Shown: piece after piece, positions 1-7,899 of the stretch
Layout of the letters: the number at the start of each line of letters is the position of its first letter
Numbering within the stretch: position 1 is the first letter of the stretch
From: Mongoliibacter sp.
GTDB lineage: Bacteria > Bacteroidota > Bacteroidia > Cytophagales > Cyclobacteriaceae
NCBI RefSeq assembly: GCF_007692705.1
Contig: NZ_REBN01000119.1
Span: 1 to 45,204, forward strand
Reading direction: 5' to 3'
DNA: 45,204 nucleotides
Notes under the pieces: generated by a model
Told to the model about the DNA's origin: nothing
What the model saw: the letters and a program-made list of their open reading frames with translations, nothing else
The model's database searches: none
Translations under genes and position numbers: made by a program

Positions 1-1828
1 CTGATTCATTAAATTGTCTAACAAAATGATCCAATCCTCTAAAAGAATTTTTTTCAGCAAGAAGAACTTTTCTCTCGTCGAAGTACATTAGCGAAACTGG
101 CGTTTCATTTTCAAGTGCGAATTGTTGCCACTCTTTTTCCAGTACAAAATCTTTTTCTTTTCTTTCCCCATCAACATACCAACTGACTTTAAAAGGTAGC
201 TTGTAGAGTGGTGTTGTCTCGAAATCCTGTCTTTGAGCAACTGTTAATAGTAAGTTATCAGGCTGACTATAGTCTACTTCATATTCTAGAATTGGATGAC
301 CAGAATCCAAAAACCACTGGTTAAAAAACCAATTTAAATCCATCCCGGTCACTTCTTCAAAAGCCAACCTAAGATCATGGACTTCCACACTCTGGAAAGC
401 GTGTTTGGTCAAATAATGCTTGAGGGATTCAAAGAAGGCTAAATCTCCAAGGTGATTCCTAAGCATGTGAAGAATTCTTCCTCCTTTGGCATATGAATGA
501 CTATCGAACATATCTTCCGGGTCGTCATAATAAAACCTAATCAAATCAACCTGCTTCCTTGAGGCTTCTGCCATATACTGCTCCATTTCAGAAACATGAT
601 GCAAGTCAGCTTCATCACTTCCTTCTTTGTAGTCATACCACAGGTATTCAGAATAGTTGGCAAAAGCTTCGTTCAAGGTAAGGTTCGACCATGATTCATT
701 GGTTACATAATTGCCAAACCATTGATGAAACAGTTCATGAGCAATAATTCCATCCCACTCCGAATCTATTGCCGCCCTTTCATCCAGATTAAGCTCTTCC
801 ATAAAAACAGAAATGGTAGTGTTTTCCATAGCTCCTGACACAAAATCCCGCACCACTACTTGATCATATTTCTGCCAAGGATATTTTACACCCAACAAAT
901 CTGAAAAGAAGCCGATCATCTCCGGTGTGTGTTTGAAGACTGTCTTCGCTCCCTCGGCATATTTCTCCTCTACATAGTAATTAACTTGAATATCTTCCCA
1001 AGAGTCCTCAATTTCCACAAATTCGCCAACGACCACAGCCATAAGGTATGGTGCATGTGGTAAATTCATTTCCCAATGATCAGTTCTTGTACCATCTCCA
1101 TTAGCGGTTGAGGCAATCAAAGCTCCATTACTGATCGTTCTAAATTTCTCCTCTACAGTCAATTTGATATCATGAGTCGCACGCTCATTCGGTCTGTCGA
1201 AAGTAGGAACCCATTTCGAATTATGCTCCGTTTCGCCCTGAGTCCAAATTTGAGTAGGCTTATTTTCTTCACCATCTGAATTGATAAAATACAAACCTTT
1301 ACGGTCTGTAATTGCCGCGCTACCTGAACCCGAATTTTCATTTGGCATAGCTGTGTACCTGATATTGACCGTCAATGTATCTTTTAATGAGAATTCCTCA
1401 GGGAGGTAAACAGTTAGTTTTTGTGTGTCATATTGAAAATTCAGATCATTTTTCCCTGCTTCATCCACAAGAGCTACTCCATGGATTTCAAAATCTTTGG
1501 CATCGAGTACTATAGTTTTCTGAGAGAAAAAATAAGGTTTGAGGGTAAGCATGGCTTCTCCTATAACCCACTCGTTTTCAAAGTCAAAACTGAGATCCAA
1601 AGATGTGTGCAAAAGATCAAAATCCCTTTGCGCTGACCCCTGGTATTCAGAGATTTTTCTTTCGAGCTTCTTGACCAGCTTGCTTTTATCAGTCTCTTCT
1701 GAAAGTACTGTTTCACTGTTGTAAACTGATGATGGCTCCTTGTTTTCTATAGCAACCCTATTTGACTGGCAAGACCAAATCAAGAGGAAAATGAAGGCTA
1801 AGATGGGTTTGCTTTTATTCATTCTCAT
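1..1828 (-). CDS. M1-family metallo-aminopeptidase, partial (C-terminus beyond window)
   Basis: The reading frame is open from the start near 1828 to the left edge, about 609 codons, so the C-terminus is missing. It encodes a secreted zinc aminopeptidase that trims N-terminal residues from peptides. The exopeptidase motif GAMEN (in SGAMENTTISV, near 825) precedes the zinc motif HELFHQWFGN (about residues 364-373), and the third ligand Glu follows the second His after exactly 18 residues (in LTLNEAF), the M1 pattern HExxH-x18-E. The N-terminus is a signal sequence ending in IWSCQ, so it is probably a lipoprotein, although Trp next to the lipobox is unusual. Two in-frame ATGs six bases apart (1828 and 1822) are equally possible starts. 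It is divergent from the biotin carrier gene, with only 47 bp between them. Confidence 0.93.
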   Translation of the reverse strand, partial: MRMNKSKPILAFIFLLIWSCQSNRVAIENKEPSSVYNSETVLSEETDKSKLVKKLERKISEYQGSAQRDFDLLHTSLDLSFDFENEWVIGEAMLTLKPYFFSQKTIVLDAKDFEIHGVALVDEAGKNDLNFQYDTQKLTVYLPEEFSLKDTLTVNIRYTAMPNENSGSGSAAITDRKGLYFINSDGEENKPTQIWTQGETEHNSKWVPTFDRPNERATHDIKLTVEEKFRTISNGALIASTANGDGTRTDHWEMNLPHAPYLMAVVVGEFVEIEDSWEDIQVNYYVEEKYAEGAKTVFKHTPEMIGFFSDLLGVKYPWQKYDQVVVRDFVSGAMENTTISVFMEELNLDERAAIDSEWDGIIAHELFHQWFGNYVTNESWSNLTLNEAFANYSEYLWYDYKEGSDEADLHHVSEMEQYMAEASRKQVDLIRFYYDDPEDMFDSHSYAKGGRILHMLRNHLGDLAFFESLKHYLTKHAFQSVEVHDLRLAFEEVTGMDLNWFFNQWFLDSGHPILEYEVDYSQPDNLLLTVAQRQDFETTPLYKLPFKVSWYVDGERKEKDFVLEKEWQQFALENETPVSLMYFDERKVLLAEKNSFRGLDHFVRQFNES

Positions 1829-1875
1829 TAAAATGATTTTAAGATTAATCGTATATTAGGCGCAAAATAAAGCAA

Positions 1876-2370
1876 ATGTATTCAGTAAGCATCAATAATT
1901 CAGTTTTTGAGGTCGAAAAATCAGCAGCCTCGATCAAAGTAAATGACACAATTTTAAATTGGGACATCACCAAAACAGGCGAAAATCACTATAGTGTGAT
2001 TTTCGAAAACAACTCTTTTAACCTCGAATTGGTCAGTATCGACAAGGATAGCAAAACCGTTATCTTAAAACTCAATAACAAATCCTGCGAAATCAAACTC
2101 AAGGATAAATTTGACCTTTTGCTGGAAAAACTCGGAATGAACATGATGGCTTCCAATGCTGTCAAGGACATCAAAGCTCCCATGCCAGGTTTGATTTTTG
2201 ATATCAAGGTAAAAGAAGGTGATGAAGTCAAAAAAGGCGATCCGGTATTAATCCTTGAGGCAATGAAAATGGAGAATATTTTAAAATCACCCGGAGACGG
2301 CATAGTACAAACTATCAAAATCAAGAAAGGACAGAGCGTGGAGAAAAATCAAGTCTTGATCCAATTTTAA
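1876..2370 (+). CDS. biotin carboxyl carrier / biotin-lipoyl attachment protein
   Basis: A 164-residue acyl-CoA carboxylase carrier subunit. The last 70 residues form a biotinyl domain (PMPGLIFDIKVKEGDEVKKG ... EAMKMEN), with Lys131 in the EAMKMEN motif as the expected biotinylation site, 33 residues from the C-terminus as in canonical carriers. The N-terminal 90 residues are a beta-rich linker/assembly part seen in carriers of propionyl- or acetyl-CoA carboxylases. No carboxyltransferase or biotin carboxylase gene is nearby, so the partner must be encoded elsewhere or beyond the window. Whether it is AccB or a propionyl-CoA carboxylase carrier cannot be decided here. pyrH starts 99 bp downstream behind its own promoter-like sequence. 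Confidence 0.9.
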   Translation: MYSVSINNSVFEVEKSAASIKVNDTILNWDITKTGENHYSVIFENNSFNLELVSIDKDSKTVILKLNNKSCEIKLKDKFDLLLEKLGMNMMASNAVKDIKAPMPGLIFDIKVKEGDEVKKGDPVLILEAMKMENILKSPGDGIVQTIKIKKGQSVEKNQVLIQF

Positions 2371-2404
2371 CCTTCCCCATATTTAGTTTTCTATTATAAG
2401 GCTT

Positions 2405-2412
2405 TATATTTG
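2405..2412 (+). promoter_or_regulatory. Bacteroidota -7 promoter element for pyrH-frr
   Basis: TATATTTG matches the Bacteroidota primary sigma factor -7 consensus TAnnTTTG exactly. A TTTAG sequence lies about 18 bp upstream, where the -33 TTTG element is expected. Transcription would start near 2419, about 50 nt before the pyrH ATG. The match is visible; its activity is inferred. Confidence 0.55.
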
Positions 2413-2469
2413 GCAGATTTATAAGATATAAATAAAACCAGTAACCTTCCTTTTTACCAAAAAATCGTA

Positions 2470-3180
2470 ATGAAATACAATAGGATCTTATTGAAGCTGA
2501 GTGGAGAAGCCCTTATGGGAGAGAAGAATTATGGGATTGACTCCAACAGGCTTCAACAGTACGCCCATGAAATAAAAAAAGTAAAAGACCTCGGTGTAGA
2601 AGTAGCTATAGTAATCGGAGGCGGAAATATTTTCAGGGGTGTACAAGCCGAAAAAACAGGGATAGACAGGGTACAGGGTGATTATATGGGCATGCTTGCC
2701 ACTCTGATCAATGCTATGGCTTTGCAGAGCGCATTGGAACAAGACGGAATGTACACAAGATTGATGTCTGGTATAAAAGTGGAAAGTGTTTGTGAGCCTT
2801 TCATCAGGAGAAGAGCAATAAGACACCTTGAAAAAGGAAGGATTGTGATATTCGGCGCCGGTATTGGTAACCCATATTTCACTACAGATTCAACTGCAAG
2901 CTTAAGAGCTATTGAAATAGAGGCAGATGTGGTTTTGAAAGGAACAAGAGTTGATGGTGTCTATACTGCTGACCCTGAAAAGGATAAGAATGCAAAGAAA
3001 TACAGCACCTTGTCTTTTCAGGAAGCTTATCAAAAAAACCTCAATATAATGGATATGACAGCATTTACCCTATGTCAGGAAAACAACCTTCCTATCGTGG
3101 TATTTGATATGAATAAATCCGGCAACCTTGAGAAAATTATTGCCGGAGAAGAAATAGGAACATTAATCACTTCAAATTAA
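2470..3180 (+). CDS. pyrH: UMP kinase
   Basis: A 236-residue cytoplasmic amino-acid-kinase-fold enzyme that phosphorylates UMP to UDP with ATP, feeding all pyrimidine nucleotides including the UDP of peptidoglycan precursors. It shows the N-terminal LKLSGEAL motif, the glycine-rich [10 protein letters not shown], the family signature [14 protein letters not shown] and the ATP-site segment [13 protein letters not shown]. Length is normal for bacterial PyrH. It is followed after 17 bp by frr, a pairing conserved across bacteria, and the two share a terminator at 3774-3817. Confidence 0.98.
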   Translation: MKYNRILLKLSGEALMGEKNYGIDSNRLQQYAHEIKKVKDLGVEVAIVIGGGNIFRGVQAEKTGIDRVQGDYMGMLATLINAMALQSALEQDGMYTRLMSGIKVESVCEPFIRRRAIRHLEKGRIVIFGAGIGNPYFTTDSTASLRAIEIEADVVLKGTRVDGVYTADPEKDKNAKKYSTLSFQEAYQKNLNIMDMTAFTLCQENNLPIVVFDMNKSGNLEKIIAGEEIGTLITSN

Positions 3181-3197
3181 TCCAGAATCTACAAGAC

Positions 3198-3758
3198 ATG
3201 GAAGAAATTCAACTTTACCTGGAAGAAGCAAAAGAACTTATGCAAAAAGCAGTGGATCACACTGCAGGAGAATTGGTCAAAATACGCGCTGGAAAAGCAA
3301 TGCCAAATCTTTTGGATGGCGTAATGGTTTCTTATTATGGTGCCCCGACACCATTGCAACAAATTGCATCAGTGACTACTCCAGATGCGCGCACTTTGAC
3401 AATCAAACCTTGGGAGAAAAATCTGATCTCAGAAATAGAAAAAGCAATCATCAATTCAGATCTTGGTCTGGCTCCACAAAACAACGGTGAAATCATCATT
3501 TTAACCATTCCTCCCTTAACGGAAGAAAGAAGGAGAAACCTTGTTAAACAAGCTAAACAAGAATGTGAATCTGGAAAAATCTCTGTTAGAACCATCAGAA
3601 AGGATACCAACGAATCACTAAAAAAGCTTCAAAAAGACGGAACTTCTGAAGATGACATAAAAAGAGCTGAAGATACAGTCCAAAAACTCACTGATCAGTA
3701 CTCCTCAAAAATTGATGAGCTTTTGGTCAAAAAAGAAGCTGAAATCATGACGGTTTAA
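3198..3758 (+). CDS. frr: ribosome recycling factor
   Basis: A 186-residue protein that, with EF-G, splits the post-termination ribosome and releases mRNA and tRNA. Recognisable family segments are VKIRAGKAMPNLLDGV, YYGAPTPLQQIASV, the LTIKPWEK turn, PPLTEERRRNLVKQAK and VRTIRKD. The length matches the usual 183-187 residues. It lies 17 bp after pyrH in the same orientation and ends 15 bp before a 44-bp palindromic terminator, so pyrH-frr is most likely a two-gene unit. Confidence 0.98.
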   Translation: MEEIQLYLEEAKELMQKAVDHTAGELVKIRAGKAMPNLLDGVMVSYYGAPTPLQQIASVTTPDARTLTIKPWEKNLISEIEKAIINSDLGLAPQNNGEIIILTIPPLTEERRRNLVKQAKQECESGKISVRTIRKDTNESLKKLQKDGTSEDDIKRAEDTVQKLTDQYSSKIDELLVKKEAEIMTV

Positions 3759-3773
3759 CCTGAGATGATTTTG

Positions 3774-3817
3774 TAAAAAAGGGAGCCTCTATCAGCTGAT
3801 AGAGGCTCCCTTTTTTA
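3774..3817. terminator. bidirectional terminator, perfect 44-bp palindrome
   Basis: GGGAGCCTCTATCAG is followed immediately by its exact complement (3781-3810), and the palindrome continues outward through A6/T6 tracts and one more T/A pair, from 3774 to 3817. The U-tract after the stem serves frr on the plus strand, and the mirror A-tract gives a U-tract for the purine phosphorylase genes on the minus strand. Coding ends lie 15 bp (frr) and 12 bp (phosphorylase) away. Confidence 0.93.
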
Positions 3818-3829
3818 TTTCATTATTTT

Positions 3830-4657
3830 TCAGTTCAAAATAGATTTTATCAGCTTAACCAACTTTCCACCTGCCTTGTTAGCCACATCTACAACATCAT
3901 CATGTGTGAATTCTTTATAAACTTTCGGAATACTTTCATTGGTGATGACAGAAATAGCCAAAACCTTTATTCCCATATGATGTGCTGCAATGACTTCCGG
4001 AACAGTACTCATCCCCACAGCATCAGCACCAATAAATCTGAGGTACTTCACTTCCGCTTTTGATTCCAATTTTGGACCTGGAACACCTGCATATACACCT
4101 TTCTGCAGGACTATCTTTAAATTGTATGCCTCTTGGTTTGCTCGTCTCACCCATTCTTCAGATAAGGGTTCAGACATATCTGGAAATCTAGGACCTAATT
4201 GATCATAGTTCACCCCTCTTAGAGGATTATCAGGGAAGAGGTTGATCACATCTTCTATCAACATTAAGTCACCTACTTGAAAATCGGGATTGAGGCCTCC
4301 AGCGGCATTGGTCACAATCAGGTTTTTCACTCCCAAAGAATATAACACCCTAATTGGAAAAACTACCTCTGACATCGCATAGCCTTCATAGTAATGAAAC
4401 CTCCCATTCATACACCAGATTAGCTTCCCTTGAAGAATCCCTAAAACAAGTTCTCCCGAGTGCCCTTCTACTGTAGTAGTGGGGAAAAACGGAATCTCTG
4501 CATAAGGAAAGCTTTTGATAACTTCTACCTCTCCCATCAACCTACCCAAACCGGATCCAAGAATGATTCCTATTTCTGCATTACCTTCGACGTTTTGAAG
4601 TAGAAATTCACTTGCAGCTCTGATTTTATCAGTGTATGATACTTGATTCTTTTGCAT
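3830..4657 (-). CDS. purine nucleoside phosphorylase (trimeric type), copy 1
   Basis: A 275-residue enzyme of the trimeric PNP family, which splits purine nucleosides with phosphate into base and pentose-1-phosphate. Family motifs are IILGSGLG (phosphate loop), TVEGHSGELVLG, GRFHYYEGY, NAAGGLNPDFQVGD, GVPGPKLESKAE (with the purine-contacting Glu) and GADAVGMSTVPEVI. The base-specifying position in AISVITNES is Asn240, corresponding to Asn243 of human PNP, which favours 6-oxopurines (inosine, guanosine). It starts 9 bp after the stop of a diverged paralogue at 4667-5503; the two probably form an operon read towards the shared terminator. Confidence 0.95.
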   Translation of the reverse strand: MQKNQVSYTDKIRAASEFLLQNVEGNAEIGIILGSGLGRLMGEVEVIKSFPYAEIPFFPTTTVEGHSGELVLGILQGKLIWCMNGRFHYYEGYAMSEVVFPIRVLYSLGVKNLIVTNAAGGLNPDFQVGDLMLIEDVINLFPDNPLRGVNYDQLGPRFPDMSEPLSEEWVRRANQEAYNLKIVLQKGVYAGVPGPKLESKAEVKYLRFIGADAVGMSTVPEVIAAHHMGIKVLAISVITNESIPKVYKEFTHDDVVDVANKAGGKLVKLIKSILN

Positions 4658-4666
4658 AACTTTATA

Positions 4667-5503
4667 CTACAGCGACTTGATAAGTTCTTTTATGATCAAT
4701 CCCATGCCAGGTTCTGCCTGAGCAGCTGCTGCAAGTACTTCTTCAATTTTGACTTTTTTAATATTTCCAGGAGAGCAGAGGTCCGTGATTGCAGAAATAG
4801 CAAATACAGGCAGGTCCATTTGTCGGGCGACTATCACCTCTGGTATGGTGCTCATTCCAATGGCATCTGCCCCTATTTTCCAAAGGTATTTGTATTCTGC
4901 ACGTGTCTCCAGGTTGGGACCCTGCACTGCTGCATACACACCCTGATGAACAGTTAAGGAGTTTTCCTTCGCAATTTGCATTGCTTTCTCCACCAAATCT
5001 AATGCATAAGGCTCTGACATATCTGGAAACCTCACTCCGAAATCATCCAGATTTTTTCCTCTTAAGGGGTTTTCAGGAAAAAGATCGATATGGTCATTGA
5101 TCACCATCAACTGACCGATCTGAAAATCAGGATTTAGCCCTCCTGCAGCATTCGAAACAAAAAGATGTTGAACGCCCAGTTTTTTCATCACCCGCACCGG
5201 AAATGTAACTTCTTTCATCGAGTAGCCCTCGTAATAATGGAATCTCCCCTGCATCGCAACTACTGACTTACCTGAAAGTTTTCCAAAAATCAACCTTCCC
5301 TTATGGCTTTCAACAGTTGATATTGGGAAGTACGGAATCTCATTGTATGGAATTTCCATTTCAATTTCTATATGCTGGATCAGTTGCCCCAAACCAGTAC
5401 CTAGGATGATACCTACTTCTATTGGTTTGGAATACTTCCCTGAAATATCGTTGACCGCATGATAGATTTGATCTAAATAACTTATAGTTGGTTCTTGTCT
5501 CAT
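4667..5503 (-). CDS. purine nucleoside phosphorylase paralogue with altered base-site residue, copy 2
   Basis: A second trimeric-type PNP, 278 residues, clearly homologous to the neighbouring copy: IILGTGLG, TVESHKGRLIFG, GRFHYYEGYSMKEV, NAAGGLNPDFQIGQ, AVQGPNLETRAE, GADAIGMSTIPEVI. At the residue that reads the purine 6-substituent it has Asp241 (ISAITDLCS, codon at 4781-4783) where the other copy has Asn. In human PNP the Asn243-to-Asp change admits 6-aminopurines such as adenosine, so this copy may act on adenosine or another 6-amino nucleoside (inference). The start chosen is the ATG at 5503 (MRQEPTISY); an upstream in-frame ATG at 5527 would add an extension absent from the other copy. 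First gene of the pair. Confidence 0.92.
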   Translation of the reverse strand: MRQEPTISYLDQIYHAVNDISGKYSKPIEVGIILGTGLGQLIQHIEIEMEIPYNEIPYFPISTVESHKGRLIFGKLSGKSVVAMQGRFHYYEGYSMKEVTFPVRVMKKLGVQHLFVSNAAGGLNPDFQIGQLMVINDHIDLFPENPLRGKNLDDFGVRFPDMSEPYALDLVEKAMQIAKENSLTVHQGVYAAVQGPNLETRAEYKYLWKIGADAIGMSTIPEVIVARQMDLPVFAISAITDLCSPGNIKKVKIEEVLAAAAQAEPGMGLIIKELIKSL

Positions 5504-5622
5504 GAAATTTGATTTTAATTCTAGCAATAATATATAACCTATTGTAAATATTTATTTCAGATACGAAACTAAAAAGCAAACCTGATTGTAGTTTAGCTGC
5601 AATAATCAAGAATTTCTTTTAG

Positions 5623-6147
5623 ATGGTAAAGATAATAGTAGGTACTAACCGTAAAAACTCGCTTTCGTACAAATTAGCATTAATCTATCAGGGTAATCTG
5701 AAAAAGCTGGGTGCTGATGCTGAAATACTGAATTTAGAAGATTTGCCAAAAGACTTTGTTTTTTCTGCCCTATATGAAAACAATGGGAAAAACCTTCTGT
5801 TCAATGAATTTCATCAAAAAGTGAAGGAAGGCAGCAAGTTTGTTTTCATTGTACCTGAATACAATGGCTCTTTTCCGGGAATATTAAAAGCATTCATTGA
5901 TGGGATGACGTATCCCAATGCTTTTAGGAATAAAAAGTGTGCAATGATAGGACTTTCGTCTGGAATAGGCGGGGGTGGCATCGCTTTGAGCCACCTCACC
6001 GACATCTTCCATTACCTTGGGATGCATGTACTTGCCCTCAAACCAAAATTGGCTAAGATAGAAGACAACATATCAGATAACCTGCTCACCAACAGGCTGT
6101 ACATGGAATTACTTCAATCCCAAGCTGAAATGTTGATTGACTTTTAA
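5623..6147 (+). CDS. NAD(P)H-dependent FMN reductase family flavoprotein
   Basis: A 174-residue flavodoxin-fold protein of the NADPH-dependent FMN reductase family (which includes chromate and azo reductases). It shows the N-terminal phosphate loop VGTNRKNSLSYK, the PEYNGSFPGILKAFIDGM segment that holds the flavin and NADPH sites, and the GLSSGIGGGG loop. The substrate cannot be told from sequence. A TAGTTTAG sequence at 5589 is one mismatch from the -7 consensus. It runs convergently into ftsZ with only 3 bp between stop codons, and the two coding ends form a shared hairpin. Confidence 0.9.
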   Translation: MVKIIVGTNRKNSLSYKLALIYQGNLKKLGADAEILNLEDLPKDFVFSALYENNGKNLLFNEFHQKVKEGSKFVFIVPEYNGSFPGILKAFIDGMTYPNAFRNKKCAMIGLSSGIGGGGIALSHLTDIFHYLGMHVLALKPKLAKIEDNISDNLLTNRLYMELLQSQAEMLIDF

Positions 6148-6161
6148 CGGTCAATCAACAT
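6130..6161. terminator. hairpin overlapping both convergent gene ends (FMN reductase / ftsZ)
   Basis: ATGTTGATTGAC (6130-6141) and its exact complement (6150-6161) form a 12-bp stem around an 8-base loop. The stem is built from the last codons of the FMN reductase on one strand and of ftsZ on the other; both stop codons lie in or next to the loop. There is no long U-tract, so intrinsic termination is plausible but unproven. Confidence 0.6.
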
Positions 6162-7806
6162 TATCATGTAAAAACTTATTGTTTTTCAAAAACTCATTTT
6201 CGTCCGTTAAGTTGAATCTTGAGAGACTCCTTTCTGAGCTATGCTGAACGTCAGAAAGCTTGACTTGCTTTCTTACAAAAGCAGGAGTTTCCAACTTTTC
6301 TTTGAAATCCTCTGAGTTTTGGCTATGGTTAGTTCTCATGTTTTTCAACTTCTCAAACCTTTCATAGGCCTTTTGAATCGCTTTTTGCCTTATTTGCTCA
6401 TAATAATCATTCCCATAAACAGGCTTTTCTTCCTTGGCCTCAACTTTTGGTAATTCAGGGGCTTTTTCTTCTTCCTCTTCTAAGGTATAGATAACCTTCT
6501 CATCTGACTTCTGCTCTTCAGCAGAGATGATTTCAAAATCATGACTTTCCTCTGCCTCTTCTATTTCAATAGGCTTATTTTCAACCTCCTGTTCTTTTTC
6601 AACAGATTTCACTACAGCCTCACTTTTGGAAGGAGTTTCATTTGCAGCAGGAATTGGCCTTTGAAAAGTAAAAGTATAGGACTGCCCGACAGTTTTTTCC
6701 TCCACGTTGGAAGTTTTTCCTGATTCGAGATCTATAACCTTTATTTGCTTTTCTTCCTCTTCCGACTCTTTAACAACCGCTTCAGCAACTGTTTCTTTTT
6801 TGGTAGCAATAGAGCCAGTCAATTTATCCATTTCAAAACCAGTAGCAATTACAGTAACCCTTATACCTTTATTCAGGTCTTGATCAATACCTTGACCAAA
6901 AATTACCTCTGCATCTTCGCCTGCTCTTTCTTGGATATATTCAGTGATTTCACTTAGCTCATCCATGGAAAGTTCATCATCTTCTCCTGACATGATGGAA
7001 AGAAGAATCTTTTGAGCTCCTTTGATATCTACATTGTTGAGCAATGGAGAAGCAATTGCTTTTTCAGCAGCCCTAATGGCACGACCTTCTCCTTCTTCTG
7101 TAGCAGAACCCATTACCGCAGCACCCGCATCTTTCATAACCGTCTTCACATCCTCAAAATCCACATTGACATCTTGATGAACAGTGATAATTTCAGCTAT
7201 GGATTTGGCAGCTGTGCTCAATACATTATCCGCTTTGGCAAATGCAGAGCGGATGGCAAGATTGCCATAAATCTCCCGCAATTTATCATTTAGAATCACG
7301 AGTACTGTATCACAGTTTTCTCTAAGAGACTCAATTCCAAGCTGTGCTGATTGCATCTTCTTCCTGCCTTCAAATACAAATGGAGCAGTAACAATGCCTA
7401 CAGTAAGGATGTCCATATCTTTGGCAATTTTTGCAATTACCGGAGCGGCACCTGTCCCGGTTCCTCCTCCCATACCCGCTGTGATAAATACCATTTTGGT
7501 ATTATCCGACAGCAACTCTCTGATATCTTCCTTACTTTCCAAAGCAGCGTTTTTCCCTTTTTCAGGGTTGGCACCGGCTCCTAAACCTTCCGTCAGGTTG
7601 GCACCCAACTGTAGCCTTAATGGTACTGGACTGCTTTTGAGTGCTTGGGCGTCAGTATTGACGACCACGAACTCTACGTCCTTAATACCTTGGTTGTACA
7701 TGTGGTTCACGGCATTAGAACCGCCACCTCCTACTCCGATCACCTTAATGATGGATTTCTGGTTTTTTGGAAGATCAAACTTGTAATCTTTCATGTTATC
7801 TGACAT
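6151..7806 (-). CDS. ftsZ: cell division GTPase FtsZ with long C-terminal linker
   Basis: The 551-residue tubulin-like protein polymerises into the Z ring at midcell. The GTPase core (about residues 15-325) has GVGGGGSNAVNHM, the tubulin signature GGGTGTG (113-119) and the T7 catalytic loop NVDFEDV (214-220). A roughly 195-residue linker rich in Glu and Lys follows, then a Bacteroidota-type terminal peptide (SLSRFNLTDENEFLKNNKFL, near 527-546) that should bind FtsA and other membrane anchors. Length exceeds the approximately 380 residues of E. coli FtsZ because of the linker, which is normal for this phylum. Last gene of the dcw operon, 93 bp after ftsA, the widest gap in the cluster. Confidence 0.98.
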   Translation of the reverse strand: MSDNMKDYKFDLPKNQKSIIKVIGVGGGGSNAVNHMYNQGIKDVEFVVVNTDAQALKSSPVPLRLQLGANLTEGLGAGANPEKGKNAALESKEDIRELLSDNTKMVFITAGMGGGTGTGAAPVIAKIAKDMDILTVGIVTAPFVFEGRKKMQSAQLGIESLRENCDTVLVILNDKLREIYGNLAIRSAFAKADNVLSTAAKSIAEIITVHQDVNVDFEDVKTVMKDAGAAVMGSATEEGEGRAIRAAEKAIASPLLNNVDIKGAQKILLSIMSGEDDELSMDELSEITEYIQERAGEDAEVIFGQGIDQDLNKGIRVTVIATGFEMDKLTGSIATKKETVAEAVVKESEEEEKQIKVIDLESGKTSNVEEKTVGQSYTFTFQRPIPAANETPSKSEAVVKSVEKEQEVENKPIEIEEAEESHDFEIISAEEQKSDEKVIYTLEEEEEKAPELPKVEAKEEKPVYGNDYYEQIRQKAIQKAYERFEKLKNMRTNHSQNSEDFKEKLETPAFVRKQVKLSDVQHSSERSLSRFNLTDENEFLKNNKFLHDNVD

Positions 7807-7899
7807 TTAATTAATATGTTGGTGAATAATGATTTTCGATGTTTAAATTTTTAGGGAAGTGAAAAGCAATGCCTTGCACCTCCCCCAATATGATAAGCC

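Noticed and set aside
4643-5100. Plus-strand ORFs opposite the purine phosphorylase genes
   Set aside because: They are mirror frames of two well-supported enzymes.
7012-7786. Several plus-strand ORFs antisense to ftsZ
   Set aside because: They follow the codon pattern of ftsZ and have no plausible protein features.
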